Assembly: GCF_028369065.1 (NCBI RefSeq)
Contig: NZ_JAQNDA010000014.1
Coordinates: forward strand, 1-64,000
Origin: Marinobacter sp. SS21
Lineage (GTDB): Bacteria; Pseudomonadota; Gammaproteobacteria; Pseudomonadales; Oleiphilaceae
DNA: 64,000 nt
Reading direction: 5' to 3'
Numbering within the stretch: position 1 is the first letter of the stretch; every line of letters begins with the position of its first letter. This document shows, in pieces, positions 26,405 to 36,856 of this stretch. The notes under the pieces were generated by a model, which worked only from the letters and a program-made list of their open reading frames with translations, was not told where the DNA came from and ran no database searches. Made by a program: the position numbers and the translations under genes.

Positions 26405-26898
26405 TACACCACGAAACTGTAGTCGTAAGGGTTGTTATCGGACGCGGAGAAATCCTCCCGTCCGATTTCTTCCCACTCGTCCCAATTCACTATCGGGAAG
26501 TGGGCGTCACCGGCCACCTCGGCATGTACCTGAGTGATGTACATGCGATCCACCAAGGGTAAGGCCTCGGCGTAGATTTGCCCGCCGCCAATCACCATTA
26601 CCTCATCACCGCCTTCCAGTTCCGCCTGAGCCTCCGCCGTCACCAACGCATCCGCCAACGACGCGGCCTGTCGAACGCCATCCGGCACCGGCCAGTCGGC
26701 TTTCCGGGTAATCACCACGTTCAGCCGGCCGGGTAACGGCCGACCGATGGAATCCCAGGTTTTACGCCCCATGATGATGGGCTTGCCCATGGTTGCCTGC
26801 TTGAAGTAACGCAGATCTCCCGGCAGATACCAGGGCAAGGCATTGTTACGGCCAATCACCCGGTTGCGGGCCATGGCGACGATCAGGGCTTTTCTCAT
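26383..26898 (-). CDS. folA: dihydrofolate reductase
   Basis: FolA reduces dihydrofolate to tetrahydrofolate with NADPH, regenerating the cofactor oxidised by ThyA. The 171-residue protein begins ALIVAMARNRVIGRNNALPW and has the active-site Asp in PGDLRYFK, the IMGRKTWDSIGRPLPGR segment and VIGGGQIY. A TTG four codons upstream is possible, but the ATG at 26898 fits the family. It follows thyA closely. Confidence 0.97.
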   Translation of the reverse strand: MRKALIVAMARNRVIGRNNALPWYLPGDLRYFKQATMGKPIIMGRKTWDSIGRPLPGRLNVVITRKADWPVPDGVRQAASLADALVTAEAQAELEGGDEVMVIGGGQIYAEALPLVDRMYITQVHAEVAGDAHFPIVNWDEWEEIGREDFSASDNNPYDYSFVVYQRLRLG

Positions 26899-26926
26899 GA
26901 CGGCGTCCAAAGTCAGATGGCGCGAG

Positions 26927-27766
26927 TTAGATCGCTATAGGTGCTCGAATCAACGGCCAGGGTTCATAGCCTTCGAACTCGAAGTCTTCCAGCTGGTAGT
27001 CGAAAATACTGTCGGGCCGACGGCGAATGTTGAGCCGCGGCAGTGGTCGTGGCTCCCGCTTCAGCTGTTCAAAGACGATATCGTCGGTGAGGTGGTTCTG
27101 ATAAAGGTGACAGTCACCGAAGGTATGCACGAACTCGCCCACCTCCAGATCGCACTGCTGGGCGATCATGTGGGTCAGCAGGCTGTAGGAGGCAATGTTG
27201 AACGGCACGCCCAGGAACAGGTCGGCGCTGCGCTGATAGAGCTGACAGGACAGTCGGCCATTCGATACGTAGAACTGAAACAGGCAATGGCACGGTGCCA
27301 GCGCCATGCGCCCCTGCGCCACATTGGTCTGCGGCCCAATGGTTTCATCCGGCAGCTCGGCCGGATTCCAGGCAGAGACGATCAGTCTACGGGAGTTGGG
27401 CTTGTGACGGATCTGCTCGATCACCTCGGTGACCTGGTCCACCACGTCGCCATTGGGGCACTGCCAACTGCGCCACTGCTTGCCGTAGATCGGTCCCAGG
27501 TCGCCATTGTCCAAGGCCCATTCATCCCAGATGGAAACCTTGCGTTCCTTGAGCCAGTTGTTGTCGGTCGAACCGTTAAGGAACCACAGCAACTCGTAAA
27601 TAATGCTGCGCAGGTGCACCTTTTTGGTGGTCACCAGCGGAAAGCCCTGCGCCAGGTCGAAGCGGATCTGGCGGCCGAATACCGAACGGGTGCCGACTCC
27701 GGTACGGTCGCCCCGGTCGACGCCGTTGTCGACGACGTCTTTCATCAAGTCGAGATAGGCTTTCAT
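26927..27766 (-). CDS. thyA: thymidylate synthase ThyA
   Basis: ThyA makes dTMP from dUMP and methylene-tetrahydrofolate. The 279-residue protein has [12 protein letters not shown] near the start, the active-site Cys in [12 protein letters not shown] and [17 protein letters not shown]. The frame extends to 27985, but the ATG at 27766 has GGAGGGA upstream, aligns with MKxYLxLM family starts, and overlaps the lgt stop as ATGA. Folate genes are thus coupled: lgt-thyA-folA. Confidence 0.98.
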   Translation of the reverse strand: MKAYLDLMKDVVDNGVDRGDRTGVGTRSVFGRQIRFDLAQGFPLVTTKKVHLRSIIYELLWFLNGSTDNNWLKERKVSIWDEWALDNGDLGPIYGKQWRSWQCPNGDVVDQVTEVIEQIRHKPNSRRLIVSAWNPAELPDETIGPQTNVAQGRMALAPCHCLFQFYVSNGRLSCQLYQRSADLFLGVPFNIASYSLLTHMIAQQCDLEVGEFVHTFGDCHLYQNHLTDDIVFEQLKREPRPLPRLNIRRRPDSIFDYQLEDFEFEGYEPWPLIRAPIAI

Positions 27767-28551
27767 GCCGCGTCCCTCCGGTAAGCAAAGAACATCAACG
27801 CCAGCCCTGCCACGATCATCGGCAGGGACAGCAACTGACCCATGGTGAGCCAGTCGAAGGCCAAATAGCCCAACTGGGGGTCTGGCTGGCGCACGAATTC
27901 CACCAGGAAACGGAAGCTGCCGTACAGTGCGAGGAACAATCCGGAAACCGCCATTTTCGGCCGCGGCCGTGACGAGAACCACCACAACGCCGCGAACAAC
28001 ACCACCCCTTCCAGGGCAAACTGGTAGAGCTGGGAAGGGTGTCGCGCCAAGTCATCCGGCGCTTGGGGAAAGACCATGCCCCAGGGCAGGTCCGTAGCCC
28101 GCCCCCAAAGCTCGCCATTGATGAAGTTGCCGATGCGGCCGGCACCCAATCCCACCGGCACCAGCGGCGCGATGAAATCGGCGATCTCGAAGAAGCTGCG
28201 TCCGACCTTACGGCCAAACCACCACATCGCCAACATAACACCGAGCAGGCCGCCATGGAACGACATGCCACCCTCCCACACCCGCAGCAGCCAGAGTGGG
28301 TCCACCAGGAAACGATCAAAGTTGTAAAACAGCACATAGCCAAAACGACCGCCCAGGATCACGCCGATGGCAATGTAGAACAGCACGTCGCCCATTTGCT
28401 GTTCATTGATGGGCGACCAGGGCTTGCGGGCCCGGATGCGGCCCAGCCACCAGCCCACGATGAAACCCACCAGATAAGTCAGGCCATACCAGTGCACCTT
28501 CAGCGGGCCCAGGGATATGGCGACAGGATCGAATTGCGGATGACGCAGCAT
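27763..28551 (-). CDS. lgt: prolipoprotein diacylglyceryl transferase Lgt
   Basis: Lgt attaches diacylglycerol from phosphatidylglycerol to the lipobox Cys of prolipoproteins in the inner membrane; RlpA and LpoA in this window are likely substrates. The 262-residue protein has seven membrane helices, HGGLLG near residue 103, and the signature [16 protein letters not shown]. The start is ATG 28551 with GAGAGGT upstream. Confidence 0.98.
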   Translation of the reverse strand: MLRHPQFDPVAISLGPLKVHWYGLTYLVGFIVGWWLGRIRARKPWSPINEQQMGDVLFYIAIGVILGGRFGYVLFYNFDRFLVDPLWLLRVWEGGMSFHGGLLGVMLAMWWFGRKVGRSFFEIADFIAPLVPVGLGAGRIGNFINGELWGRATDLPWGMVFPQAPDDLARHPSQLYQFALEGVVLFAALWWFSSRPRPKMAVSGLFLALYGSFRFLVEFVRQPDPQLGYLAFDWLTMGQLLSLPMIVAGLALMFFAYRRDAA

Positions 28552-28585
28552 CAAAAACCTCTCGGATCAGGAGTCGAATCGGAAG

Positions 28586-29380
28586 TCACAGTAAGAATCG
28601 GATACCCACCAGAATCAGCACAACGGCGAAAATTCGCTTCAAGAGCTGGGCGTCGAGCCGGTGGGCCAACTCCGCGCCGAAGCGGGCAAAAAACACGCTG
28701 GTCACTACGATGCCGACCAGCGCCGGCAAGTAGATGAAGCCCAGACTCAGCTCGGGCAGTTCCGGCTGCCGCCAACCGGTGGCGATGTTGGTCAGCGCAC
28801 CGGCGATGGCGATGGGCAGCCCACAGGCGGCCGAAGTTCCCACCGCCTGCTGCATGCGGACGTTGCACCAGCTCAGGAACGGCACCGTCAGCGTACCGCC
28901 GCCAATGCCAAAGATCGCCGACGCCCAACCGATGCCGGCACCGGCGGCACCTAACCCAGTCGTCCCGGGGATGCCACGCCCCGCGCTGGGATTCACATCC
29001 AGCAGCATTTTCAGCGCCACCAGGATCACAAACACCCCGATGATCAGCTCCAGCGCCGGACCACTAAGCAGGGACGCCGTCCAGGCCCCCAGTATGGCGC
29101 CAAGCACGATACCCGCGGTCATCGGCCGGAAAATGTCCCAGCGCACCCCCTGCTTACGGTGATGGGAGCGCACGGAGCTGAGCGAGGTGAACACGATGGT
29201 CGCCAGCGAGGTACCCACTGCCAGGTGGGCCGCCACCTCGGCATTGACCCCTTGCAGGCCAAAGCTGAAGATCAACACCGGGACAATGACCAGGCCGCCG
29301 CCGATGCCGAACAGCCCGGCCAGGGTTCCCGCCAGCGCGCCCAATCCGAGGTACAATCCAAACAGCATGATGATCGACAT
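28586..29380 (-). CDS. TSUP (TauE/SafE) family membrane transporter
   Basis: A 264-residue protein with about eight membrane helices, and the two-repeat plan of the TSUP family, with GLFGIGGGLVIVPVL in the first half and AIFGIGGGTLTVPFL in the second. Family members export sulfite, sulfoacetate or other organosulfur anions; the substrate here is unknown. The ATG at 29380 is chosen because the hydrophobic start follows it; an upstream in-frame ATG at 29425 adds an unconserved 15-residue tail. Divergent from the NRDE gene. Confidence 0.88.
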   Translation of the reverse strand: MSIIMLFGLYLGLGALAGTLAGLFGIGGGLVIVPVLIFSFGLQGVNAEVAAHLAVGTSLATIVFTSLSSVRSHHRKQGVRWDIFRPMTAGIVLGAILGAWTASLLSGPALELIIGVFVILVALKMLLDVNPSAGRGIPGTTGLGAAGAGIGWASAIFGIGGGTLTVPFLSWCNVRMQQAVGTSAACGLPIAIAGALTNIATGWRQPELPELSLGFIYLPALVGIVVTSVFFARFGAELAHRLDAQLLKRIFAVVLILVGIRFLL

Positions 29381-29499
29381 GGTTCGCCCAGATCTGGTCA
29401 ACTTATGAAGGCTGGTATGATACACAAGCAGGCGTCAGATTATCACCGTACCAAACACACTGTCGTCGCCCCCCCTGCGCCCCAAGGAACCGCCCAGTT

Positions 29500-30288
29500 A
29501 TGTGTCTGATCATCGTCTCGATTGGCCAGCATCCCGACTTTCCCCTGGTGGTCGCCGCTAACCGCGACGAGTTTCACCAACGCCCGACCGCCGCCATGGA
29601 CTGGTGGCCACAGCCCGACCTGCTCGCCGGTCGTGACCTGAAATCCGGCGGCACCTGGCTTGCCGTCGATCGGAGCGGGAACGTAGCCGCCGTCACCAAT
29701 GTCCGCGAGGGCACCCCGGAAACCGGGCGCCACTCCCGGGGGGAACTCCCCCTGCAGGCGCTGACCACCGCCACCGAGACGCTGCAGGGACGCCTAATGG
29801 ATCACCAAGACGACTACTCCGGCTTCAACCTGATCCGGCTGTCGTCGGAGCACCAGGGTTCGGGCTGGTACTACAGCAACCGGGATGCCCACCCCGGCCG
29901 CCACCTGCACCGCGGCAGCTACGGCCTCAGCAACCATCTACTGCAGAGCCCGTGGCCCAAATTGCTGCGCCTGCGCAATGCGGTAGCCGCCACCCTGGCC
30001 AGCCACGCCGCCCAGCCCACCACCAGCCTGCACCGACAACTGGTTGGCCAGCTGCAGGACACCACCCCGGCGCCGGATCATGTGCTCCCCGATACCGGCG
30101 TCGGGCTCGCCACCGAGCGCTTTCTGTCAGCACCGTTTATCCTTGGCCCCCACTATGGCACCCGGGCGACCACCGTCGTGACCGTTCGTCGTGACGGCGA
30201 GGTTGCCGTGACGGAACAGAGCTGGTCGCCCACAGGCGACGCCGTCGGCACAAGACAGTTCTGCTGGCAACGGGAACCTCTGATATAA
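29500..30288 (+). CDS. NRDE/TANGO2-family protein
   Basis: A 262-residue protein starting MCLIIVSIGQHPDFPLVVAANRDE, which contains the catalytic-type N-terminal Cys and the NRDE motif that name the family. LKSGGTWLAVDRSGNVAAVTNVRE follows, as usual. The eukaryotic relative TANGO2 is linked to heme/lipid homeostasis; the bacterial function is unclear. AAGGAA lies upstream of the start. Its last codons contain the promoter of xseB. Confidence 0.9.
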   Translation: MCLIIVSIGQHPDFPLVVAANRDEFHQRPTAAMDWWPQPDLLAGRDLKSGGTWLAVDRSGNVAAVTNVREGTPETGRHSRGELPLQALTTATETLQGRLMDHQDDYSGFNLIRLSSEHQGSGWYYSNRDAHPGRHLHRGSYGLSNHLLQSPWPKLLRLRNAVAATLASHAAQPTTSLHRQLVGQLQDTTPAPDHVLPDTGVGLATERFLSAPFILGPHYGTRATTVVTVRRDGEVAVTEQSWSPTGDAVGTRQFCWQREPLI

Positions 30289-30289
30289 T
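30284..30289 (+). promoter_or_regulatory. extended -10 promoter of xseB-ispA
   Basis: TGATATAAT, an extended -10 with perfect TATAAT, overlaps the stop codon of the NRDE gene and lies about 40 nt before the xseB start. There is no good -35, which is normal for extended -10 promoters. Confidence 0.5.
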
Positions 30290-30326
30290 CCGCCAAAATC
30301 CGTGCAACTACCGGAGAGCCGGCATT

Positions 30327-30581
30327 ATGGCTGACCAGCCAAGCGCAACATCCATCGCCGATTTCGAGAAGGCCCTCAACGAACTGGAAAGCCTGGTCAA
30401 GGATCTGGAGCAGGGAGAACTGTCGCTGGAGCAATCGCTCAGTGCGTTCGAGCGGGGCGTTAAACTGACCCGCGACTGCCAACAGGCGCTGAAATCCGCC
30501 GAGCAACGCATTGAACAGTTGGTGCAGCTGGAGGATGGCAGTCTGGCGAGCACGCCCTTCACCCCGGACGAGTCCGCCTGA
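30327..30581 (+). CDS. xseB: exodeoxyribonuclease VII small subunit
   Basis: The 84-residue small subunit of exonuclease VII, which with XseA degrades single-stranded DNA. The family core FEKALNELESLVKDLEQGELSLEQSLSAFERGVKL is present. CCGGAGAG precedes the ATG. Its stop overlaps the ispA start by one base (TGATG), the usual xseB-ispA-dxs order. Confidence 0.97.
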   Translation: MADQPSATSIADFEKALNELESLVKDLEQGELSLEQSLSAFERGVKLTRDCQQALKSAEQRIEQLVQLEDGSLASTPFTPDESA

Positions 30582-31480
30582 TGGCCGTACCGACCGCCGC
30601 TACCCTCGCCTTCCTGGAACACAGCCAGAGCCTGGTGGATAACGAGCTGAAACGCCTGCTCACCGCCTCGCGGTCGCCTTCGTCGCGACTGCAGAAGGCC
30701 ATGGAATACAGCCTTCTCGGCGGCGGCAAACGCATCCGGCCCGCGCTCTGCCTGGGCGCGGCGCAGGCCATGGCGCAGGATGCCCAGGCTGCGCTGGTTC
30801 CCGCCTGCGCGATTGAAGCCATCCACGCCTACTCGCTGGTCCACGACGACTTACCGGCCATGGACGACGACGACCTTCGCCGTGGTCGTCCAACCGTGCA
30901 CATTGCCTTTGACGAAGCGACCGCCATTCTGGCGGGTGACGCCCTGCAGGCAGCCGCGTTCGACTGGCTCAGCGAGGCCCCCCGCCTCACTGCGGAGACC
31001 CGGGTCGCCATGGTTCGGGAACTCGCCCAGGCCAGCGGTGCCAACGGCATGGTTGGCGGCCAGGCCATCGATCTGGAATCCGTAGGCAAGCGGCTGGCTC
31101 TGGCTACCCTGGAAACCATGCACCGACACAAAACCGGCGCCCTGATCGAGACCAGCGTGCGCATTGGCGCCTTGACCGCGCAGTCCCCAAGCGCTGAAAA
31201 GCTGGCGCAGCTGACACAGTTTGCCCAAGCCCTTGGGTTGGCGTTCCAGGTTCAGGACGACCTGCTGGATATCGAGGGAGACACCGAGGTGATTGGCAAA
31301 CCCCAAGGCTCCGATGCGGCCAGGGATAAACCGACCTACCCCGCATTGCTAGGTATTGATGGCGCCAGAGACCACCTTCAGCAGTTACTCGACAGCGCCC
31401 TGGGCAGCCTGCGGGAATTCGGTCCCGAGGCGGACCCACTCAGGGCCATGGCCGACTTTGTCGTTGCCCGGTCTCACTGA
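30581..31480 (+). CDS. ispA: farnesyl diphosphate synthase (IspA)
   Basis: A 299-residue trans-prenyltransferase that condenses IPP and DMAPP to geranyl and farnesyl diphosphate, precursors of ubiquinone and undecaprenyl phosphate (the lipid carrier used by mraY and murG). Both Asp-rich motifs are present: DDLPAMDDDD and the second QDDLLDIEGD; GGGKRIRP lies near the N terminus. Between xseB and dxs. Confidence 0.96.
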   Translation: MAVPTAATLAFLEHSQSLVDNELKRLLTASRSPSSRLQKAMEYSLLGGGKRIRPALCLGAAQAMAQDAQAALVPACAIEAIHAYSLVHDDLPAMDDDDLRRGRPTVHIAFDEATAILAGDALQAAAFDWLSEAPRLTAETRVAMVRELAQASGANGMVGGQAIDLESVGKRLALATLETMHRHKTGALIETSVRIGALTAQSPSAEKLAQLTQFAQALGLAFQVQDDLLDIEGDTEVIGKPQGSDAARDKPTYPALLGIDGARDHLQQLLDSALGSLREFGPEADPLRAMADFVVARSH

Positions 31481-31552
31481 TCGGGATGGTGCGGCCGACA
31501 AAGGCCATTGGCAAGCGCCCCATTCAGTGTGAAACTGGCGCCGATCATCCCG

Positions 31553-31558
31553 TATAAT
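31553..31558 (+). promoter_or_regulatory. candidate -10 box of dxs
   Basis: A perfect TATAAT lies about 47 nt before the dxs start, in the 124-nt gap after ispA. The dxs gene may thus have its own promoter besides read-through from xseB. Confidence 0.5.
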
Positions 31559-31604
31559 ACGACGTTAATCACCAGTAGCTGACACGCGGAAAAGACCCAA
31601 GCGG

Positions 31605-33542
31605 ATGCAGGACACATATATTTTCAAGGAAATCCCACCCCAGCGGCCCAACACGCCGCTGCTGGACCGGATTGACACGCCAGACCAACTGCGCCTGCTG
31701 ATTGACGATCAGCTACCCCAGCTAGCCCGGGAATTGCGTGCTTTTCTGCTGTGGTCGGTGGGCCAGAGCGGCGGCCACTTCGGCGCGGGCCTTGGCGTGC
31801 TGGAGCTGACCATCGCACTGCACTACGTGTTCAATACGCCAGAAGATCGGCTGGTTTGGGATGTGGGCCACCAGGCCTATCCGCACAAGATTCTCACTGG
31901 CCGTCGTGAGCGCATGACCAGCATTCGCCAGCAAGACGGCCTGGCCGGTTTTCCGAAGCGGGGCGAGAGCGAGTATGACACCTTCGGCGTCGGCCATTCC
32001 AGCACCTCCATCAGCGCCGCGCTGGGCATGGCCATTGCTGCTCGCATGCAACACAGTGCCCGTCGAAGCATCGCTGTCATCGGCGACGGCGCGATGACGG
32101 CAGGTATGGCTTTTGAGGCACTCAACCACGCCGGGCACCTGCACGCCAACATGCTGGTGGTGCTGAACGACAACGATATGTCGATTTCCCATAACGTCGG
32201 CGGCCTGTCCAACTACTTTGCCAAACTGCTGGCCAGTCGCACCTACAACCAGGTGCGCGACAGCGGCAAGCGGGTGCTGCAGGGCAAGCCACAGCTGATG
32301 GCATTGGCCCGCAAGACCGAAGAACACTTCAAGGGGATGATCGCCCCCGGCACCCTGTTTGAAGAGCTGGGGTTCAATTACATTGGCCCCATCGATGGCC
32401 ATGATCTGCCGCTGCTGGTGGACACCCTGGAAAATATTCGGGAACTGGACGGCCCCCAGTTCCTGCATGTGGTCACCAAAAAAGGCAAGGGCTTCGCCCC
32501 GGCCGAAGCCGATCCCATTGGCTATCATGCCATCAACAAGATCGAACCAACCCCGGCCAGCAAGCCTGCACCGGTCACCAAGAAAACACCCTCCAAGCCC
32601 AAGTACGCCAATGTCTTCGGCCAGTGGCTGTGTGATGCGGCTGAACTGGACGAACGCATTGTCGGCATCACCCCAGCCATGTGCGAGGGCTCCGACCTGC
32701 TGGCCTTTTGCCGGCGATTCCCGGATCGCTATTTTGACGTGGCCATTGCCGAGCAGCACTCGGTCACCCTGGCCGCAGGCCTTGCCTGCGACGGCGCCAA
32801 ACCGGTGGTGGCCATCTACTCTACCTTTCTGCAGCGGGGCTATGACCAGCTGATTCACGACGTGGCCATACAGAACCTGGACGTCCTGTTCGCCATCGAC
32901 CGGGCCGGCCTGGTGGGTGAAGATGGCCCAACCCACGCCGGTGCTTTCGATATCAGCTACCTGCGCTGCATCCCCAACATGGTGGTGATGACCCCCTCGG
33001 ATGAGAACGAAACCCGCCAACTGCTGCATACCGGCATGACCCACAACGGTCCGGCGGCGGTCCGCTACCCTCGGGGCACCGGCCCCGGCAGCGAGATCCA
33101 GTCAGAATTGGCGGCACTGCCACTGGGACGGGGACGGCGGATACGGGAAGGCAGTGGGGTGGCCATCCTGAATTTCGGCACCCTGCTGACCCCAGCGCTG
33201 GCGGCGGCCGAAGCCCTGGATGCCACCGTGGCCGATATGCGCTTCGTCAAGCCGCTCGATGAGACTCTGGTGCTGGAACTGGCCGAGCAGCATGAGCTGC
33301 TGGTGACGGTGGAGGAGAACGTGATCGCCGGTGGTGCCGGCAGTGCGGTCAGCGAATTCCTGAATCAACAGGGCCTCGCCCAGCCGATCCTGCAGCTGGG
33401 CCTGCCCGACGCGTTCGTCGAACACGGTAAGCACGGGGACTTGCTGGCGGACTGCGGCCTCGACGCCAGCGGCATCGAGCAGGCCATTGAGCACCGCCTG
33501 GACCTGCTGCGTGCCCATCAGGCGCTGAAGATCGTACGCTAG
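31605..33542 (+). CDS. dxs: 1-deoxy-D-xylulose-5-phosphate synthase
   Basis: Dxs condenses pyruvate and glyceraldehyde 3-phosphate to DXP using thiamine diphosphate, starting the MEP isoprenoid pathway. The 645-residue protein has [17 protein letters not shown], the thiamine-binding [15 protein letters not shown]...NDN region, [12 protein letters not shown] and the transketolase-like [12 protein letters not shown] segment. An unusual Pro/Lys-rich linker ([19 protein letters not shown]) separates domains I and II. Convergent with ribA. Confidence 0.98.
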   Translation: MQDTYIFKEIPPQRPNTPLLDRIDTPDQLRLLIDDQLPQLARELRAFLLWSVGQSGGHFGAGLGVLELTIALHYVFNTPEDRLVWDVGHQAYPHKILTGRRERMTSIRQQDGLAGFPKRGESEYDTFGVGHSSTSISAALGMAIAARMQHSARRSIAVIGDGAMTAGMAFEALNHAGHLHANMLVVLNDNDMSISHNVGGLSNYFAKLLASRTYNQVRDSGKRVLQGKPQLMALARKTEEHFKGMIAPGTLFEELGFNYIGPIDGHDLPLLVDTLENIRELDGPQFLHVVTKKGKGFAPAEADPIGYHAINKIEPTPASKPAPVTKKTPSKPKYANVFGQWLCDAAELDERIVGITPAMCEGSDLLAFCRRFPDRYFDVAIAEQHSVTLAAGLACDGAKPVVAIYSTFLQRGYDQLIHDVAIQNLDVLFAIDRAGLVGEDGPTHAGAFDISYLRCIPNMVVMTPSDENETRQLLHTGMTHNGPAAVRYPRGTGPGSEIQSELAALPLGRGRRIREGSGVAILNFGTLLTPALAAAEALDATVADMRFVKPLDETLVLELAEQHELLVTVEENVIAGGAGSAVSEFLNQQGLAQPILQLGLPDAFVEHGKHGDLLADCGLDASGIEQAIEHRLDLLRAHQALKIVR

Positions 33543-33543
33543 C

Positions 33544-33563
33544 GGGCGGGGCTAGCGCCGCCC
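33544..33563. terminator. short GC hairpin between dxs and ribA
   Basis: GGGCGG (33544-33549) and CCGCCC (33558-33563) form a 6-bp hairpin in the 25-nt gap between two convergent genes. No U-tract follows, so its action as a terminator is only suggested by position. Confidence 0.35.
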
Positions 33564-33567
33564 CTGC

Positions 33568-34182
<615 letters not shown>

Positions 34183-34344
34183 AATAAATCCTCATAATTA
34201 GGGAGTCGCCACCGTCGGTCCCGAGCACTCGGGCGAGCCAGACGGGGTAGTATCAGCGACCCCTCAGTCTGATTAAGCCGGGCATTTTAACAGAAGGCCG
34301 CCAATTGGCGTAGTACGAAGAAACCTCCCACGAGGTCTTACCCC
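34183..34344. promoter_or_regulatory. ribA upstream region with palindrome
   Basis: The 162-nt gap between moaA and ribA contains a 14-bp palindrome, CCCGAG-CA-CTCGGG (34220-34233), about 40 nt before the ribA start. I looked for the conserved core of the FMN riboswitch and did not find it. The palindrome could be an operator or part of a weak terminator for moaA. Confidence 0.3.
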
Positions 34345-35355
34345 CTACCCGCCGGTGGCATTCATGAAACGCAGAATCTGGGGCTCGTCGTCCAGGGTGA
34401 AGTCATGCCGCTCCGGTTTGATCGCCATGGCGGCCTGCAACGCGGCCTGAACCCGGCCATCCACGGCTTCCGGCTGTTGCGGCCCGTCACGCAATGCCGC
34501 CCGCAGATCCACCGCGTGCTCATTGCCGAGGCACAGCAACAGGCGTCCCTCGGTGGTGATCCGCACCCGATTGCAATCGCCACAAAAATTGTGACTGTGG
34601 GGAGAAATGAAACCAATCCGCACCGGATGTCCCGGCACCCGGTAATAACGCGATGGCCCGCCGGTATTTTCGGCTGCCGCTTCCAGCGTGAATTCGCGGC
34701 GAATCATCGCCCGCAACTCATCACTGGAGATAAAGGCCTCGGCCCGGTCGTGCTCGGTGATCACCCCCAGCGGCATTTCCTCGATAAAGCTCAGGTCGAG
34801 TCGATGGGCTAGGGCGAACCGCACCAATGGCAGTGCCTCGTCCTCGTTGCGTCCCCGCAGTATCACCGCATTGAGCTTGGTGCGCTCAAAGCCCGCATCC
34901 TGCGCCGCCTGGATCCCCGCCAGCACACGCCCCAGCCGCCCAGTACGGGTCAGGGCGTGAAACCGCTCGGCATCCAGACTGTCGAGACTGATATTCAACC
35001 GGTGCAAGCCGGCGTCCTTGAGCGGCTGCGCCAGATCCTGCAGCCGCCCACCGTTGGTGGTCATGCACAGCTCCTGGAGCCCCGGCAACGCACTCAGCGT
35101 ACGGACCAACTCCACCACGCCAGGACGCACCAGGGGCTCACCCCCGGTCAGCCGAATCTTGGTCACGCCACAGGCCACCAGGTTGCGGGCCAGCACCGCC
35201 ATTTCTTCCAGCGATAACACCTGGGCCTTGGGCAGGAAGGTCATCTCTTCGGCCATGCAGTAGACGCAACGAAAGTCACAACGATCAGTGACCGACAGAC
35301 GCACGTAGGTCACCTGACGCCCAAAATTGTCTATCAGGGGCTGCGGCTTAGTCAT
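34345..35355 (-). CDS. moaA: GTP 3',8-cyclase MoaA
   Basis: A radical-SAM enzyme that, with MoaC, makes cyclic pyranopterin monophosphate in molybdenum cofactor synthesis. The 336-residue protein has the SAM-cluster motif CDFRCVYC, the C-terminal cluster cysteines (CGDCNR...LLLCLG) and the required Gly-Gly C terminus. The ATG at 35355 has GGGAGA upstream and is preferred over the longer frame to 35379. Downstream of moaC. Confidence 0.97.
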   Translation of the reverse strand: MTKPQPLIDNFGRQVTYVRLSVTDRCDFRCVYCMAEEMTFLPKAQVLSLEEMAVLARNLVACGVTKIRLTGGEPLVRPGVVELVRTLSALPGLQELCMTTNGGRLQDLAQPLKDAGLHRLNISLDSLDAERFHALTRTGRLGRVLAGIQAAQDAGFERTKLNAVILRGRNEDEALPLVRFALAHRLDLSFIEEMPLGVITEHDRAEAFISSDELRAMIRREFTLEAAAENTGGPSRYYRVPGHPVRIGFISPHSHNFCGDCNRVRITTEGRLLLCLGNEHAVDLRAALRDGPQQPEAVDGRVQAALQAAMAIKPERHDFTLDDEPQILRFMNATGG

Positions 35356-35375
35356 GGAATCTCCCGGCGACCGCA

Positions 35376-35852
35376 TCACTCAGCCCGCCAGTGCCCGCTA
35401 CGCCCGCCGCGCTTCTCCAGCAAACGGACCTGCTCGATCACCATGGCCCGGTCCACCGCCTTGCACATGTCATACAGGGTCAGTCCGGCGACACTGACCG
35501 CCGTCAATGCTTCCATCTCGACGCCGGTCTGGCCGGCCAGCTTGCAGCGCGCTTCGATCTGCACCCCGGATGGCTGCTGTTGCGGGGTTAGTTCGAGCTT
35601 TACTGAAGTCAGATTCAGGGCATGACACAACGGGATCAGTTCGTGGGTTTTCTTGGCGGCCATGATGCCGGCAATTCGGGCCACTGCCAACACATCCCCC
35701 TTGGGATGCTGGCCATCCACAATCATCGCCAGGGTCTCCGGCGCCATGCGCACAAACCCCTGCGCCCGGGCTTCCCGCTCGGTAACCGCTTTGGCGGTAA
35801 CATCCACCATCCGGGCCGCACCCTTGTCATCCAGATGAGTCAATTCGCTCAC
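35376..35852 (-). CDS. moaC: cyclic pyranopterin monophosphate synthase MoaC
   Basis: MoaC converts the MoaA product to cyclic pyranopterin monophosphate. The 158-residue protein shows [30 protein letters not shown] and [10 protein letters not shown]. The start is the GTG at 35852, which aligns with the E. coli N terminus and has AGGAG at 6 nt; the frame extends to 35873. It forms a moaCA pair; other mo genes are not in the window. Confidence 0.97.
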   Translation of the reverse strand: MSELTHLDDKGAARMVDVTAKAVTEREARAQGFVRMAPETLAMIVDGQHPKGDVLAVARIAGIMAAKKTHELIPLCHALNLTSVKLELTPQQQPSGVQIEARCKLAGQTGVEMEALTAVSVAGLTLYDMCKAVDRAMVIEQVRLLEKRGGRSGHWRAE

Positions 35853-35915
35853 AATCACTCCTGCTTCAATCAACTCCTCCCAGTGTACCCGATTCCAGCC
35901 TATCAGCGGCAGGGT

Positions 35916-36854
35916 TTACCACCAGTAGCCAATGCCGGCGATCCCCTGACCGCCGCGCTCCCGGGAACAACCCACGTCGCCAGGACCTGTCCCGCCCAGT
36001 GCGAACACCGGCACAGCGACACCCGCCACGAGCTGCCGGAACCGCTCCCATCCCAATGGCTGGGCGTCCGGATGGGACGCCGTGGGTTGCACCGGCCCCA
36101 GTGTGGCAAAGTCTGCGCCCAGGGCCATGGCCTGGCGCAGTTCCGCCGCATTATGACAGGACACCGCCAGCAACCAGCCGGACTCCAGCGGTCTCTCCGA
36201 CAGGGCCGCGGCCTCACGCCAGGGCAGATGGACGCCGGCAACCCCAGGGACATGCCCATACTCGGCCCGACCGTGCAACATGACCGCGGCTCCGGCCGCC
36301 TGACACAACGCCAGCCCGGCCTCGGCAAACTGGCGATAGGCTGGCGCCGGCAACCAGGGCGCACGCAGCAACACCATGCCGGGGCGATGACGCGCCAGAG
36401 CCCGCTCGAGCCGCAACAAGCCAGCGCCGATTTCATCAAAGTACCCGGTAATGGCATAGCGATGGGGCAGATTGAGGGCGCGGATGATGGGGCGATTGGC
36501 GGCAGGAAAATCGGCATCACGCAAGTCCGCCAGCGGCAGCCAGCCGACCTCCTGTCCTTCACGGCCATGGGCCTCGCCAGTCACCGCAGCGGTGCTCCAG
36601 ACGTCGAGAAAAACCCGCTTGTCGCCATAATCGTGCCGAATCCCGATCACCGGTCGCAACGAGTCCGGCGCCACCACCAAGCCAGTTTCCTCATGGATCT
36701 CCCGCACCAGCGCCGCCTGCACCGTTTCCCCGGGTTCGACCTTGCCCCCAGGAAACTCCAGCAGCCCCCCCTGATGGACGTGATCCGGACGCCGGGCAAT
36801 CAACACCCGCTCACCTCGCCGGATCACCGCGACCGCCACATGCACCTCCGCCAT
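35916..36854 (-). CDS. Nudix hydrolase-ThiE-like fusion protein
   Basis: A 312-residue two-domain protein. Residues 1-130 are a MutT-type Nudix hydrolase with a complete box (GGKVEPGETVQAALVREIHEETG), expected to remove 8-oxo-dGTP or a similar nucleotide. Residues about 135-310 resemble thiamine-phosphate synthase (SCHNAAELRQAMALGADFATLGPVQPT, then VPVFALGG), but the usual QxReK segment is changed to LLRAPWL, so its activity is uncertain. The start ATG is 2 nt after the argJ stop. No TPP riboswitch is seen. Confidence 0.9.
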   Translation of the reverse strand: MAEVHVAVAVIRRGERVLIARRPDHVHQGGLLEFPGGKVEPGETVQAALVREIHEETGLVVAPDSLRPVIGIRHDYGDKRVFLDVWSTAAVTGEAHGREGQEVGWLPLADLRDADFPAANRPIIRALNLPHRYAITGYFDEIGAGLLRLERALARHRPGMVLLRAPWLPAPAYRQFAEAGLALCQAAGAAVMLHGRAEYGHVPGVAGVHLPWREAAALSERPLESGWLLAVSCHNAAELRQAMALGADFATLGPVQPTASHPDAQPLGWERFRQLVAGVAVPVFALGGTGPGDVGCSRERGGQGIAGIGYWW

Positions 36855-36856
36855 GG

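Noticed and set aside
27767..27985. 73-residue N-terminal extension of thyA
   Set aside because: It overlaps lgt, lacks family similarity, and the ATG at 27766 has a good ribosome-binding site and aligns with ThyA starts.
34183..34344. FMN riboswitch before ribA
   Set aside because: The conserved core elements of the RFN element are not found; only a short palindrome is present.
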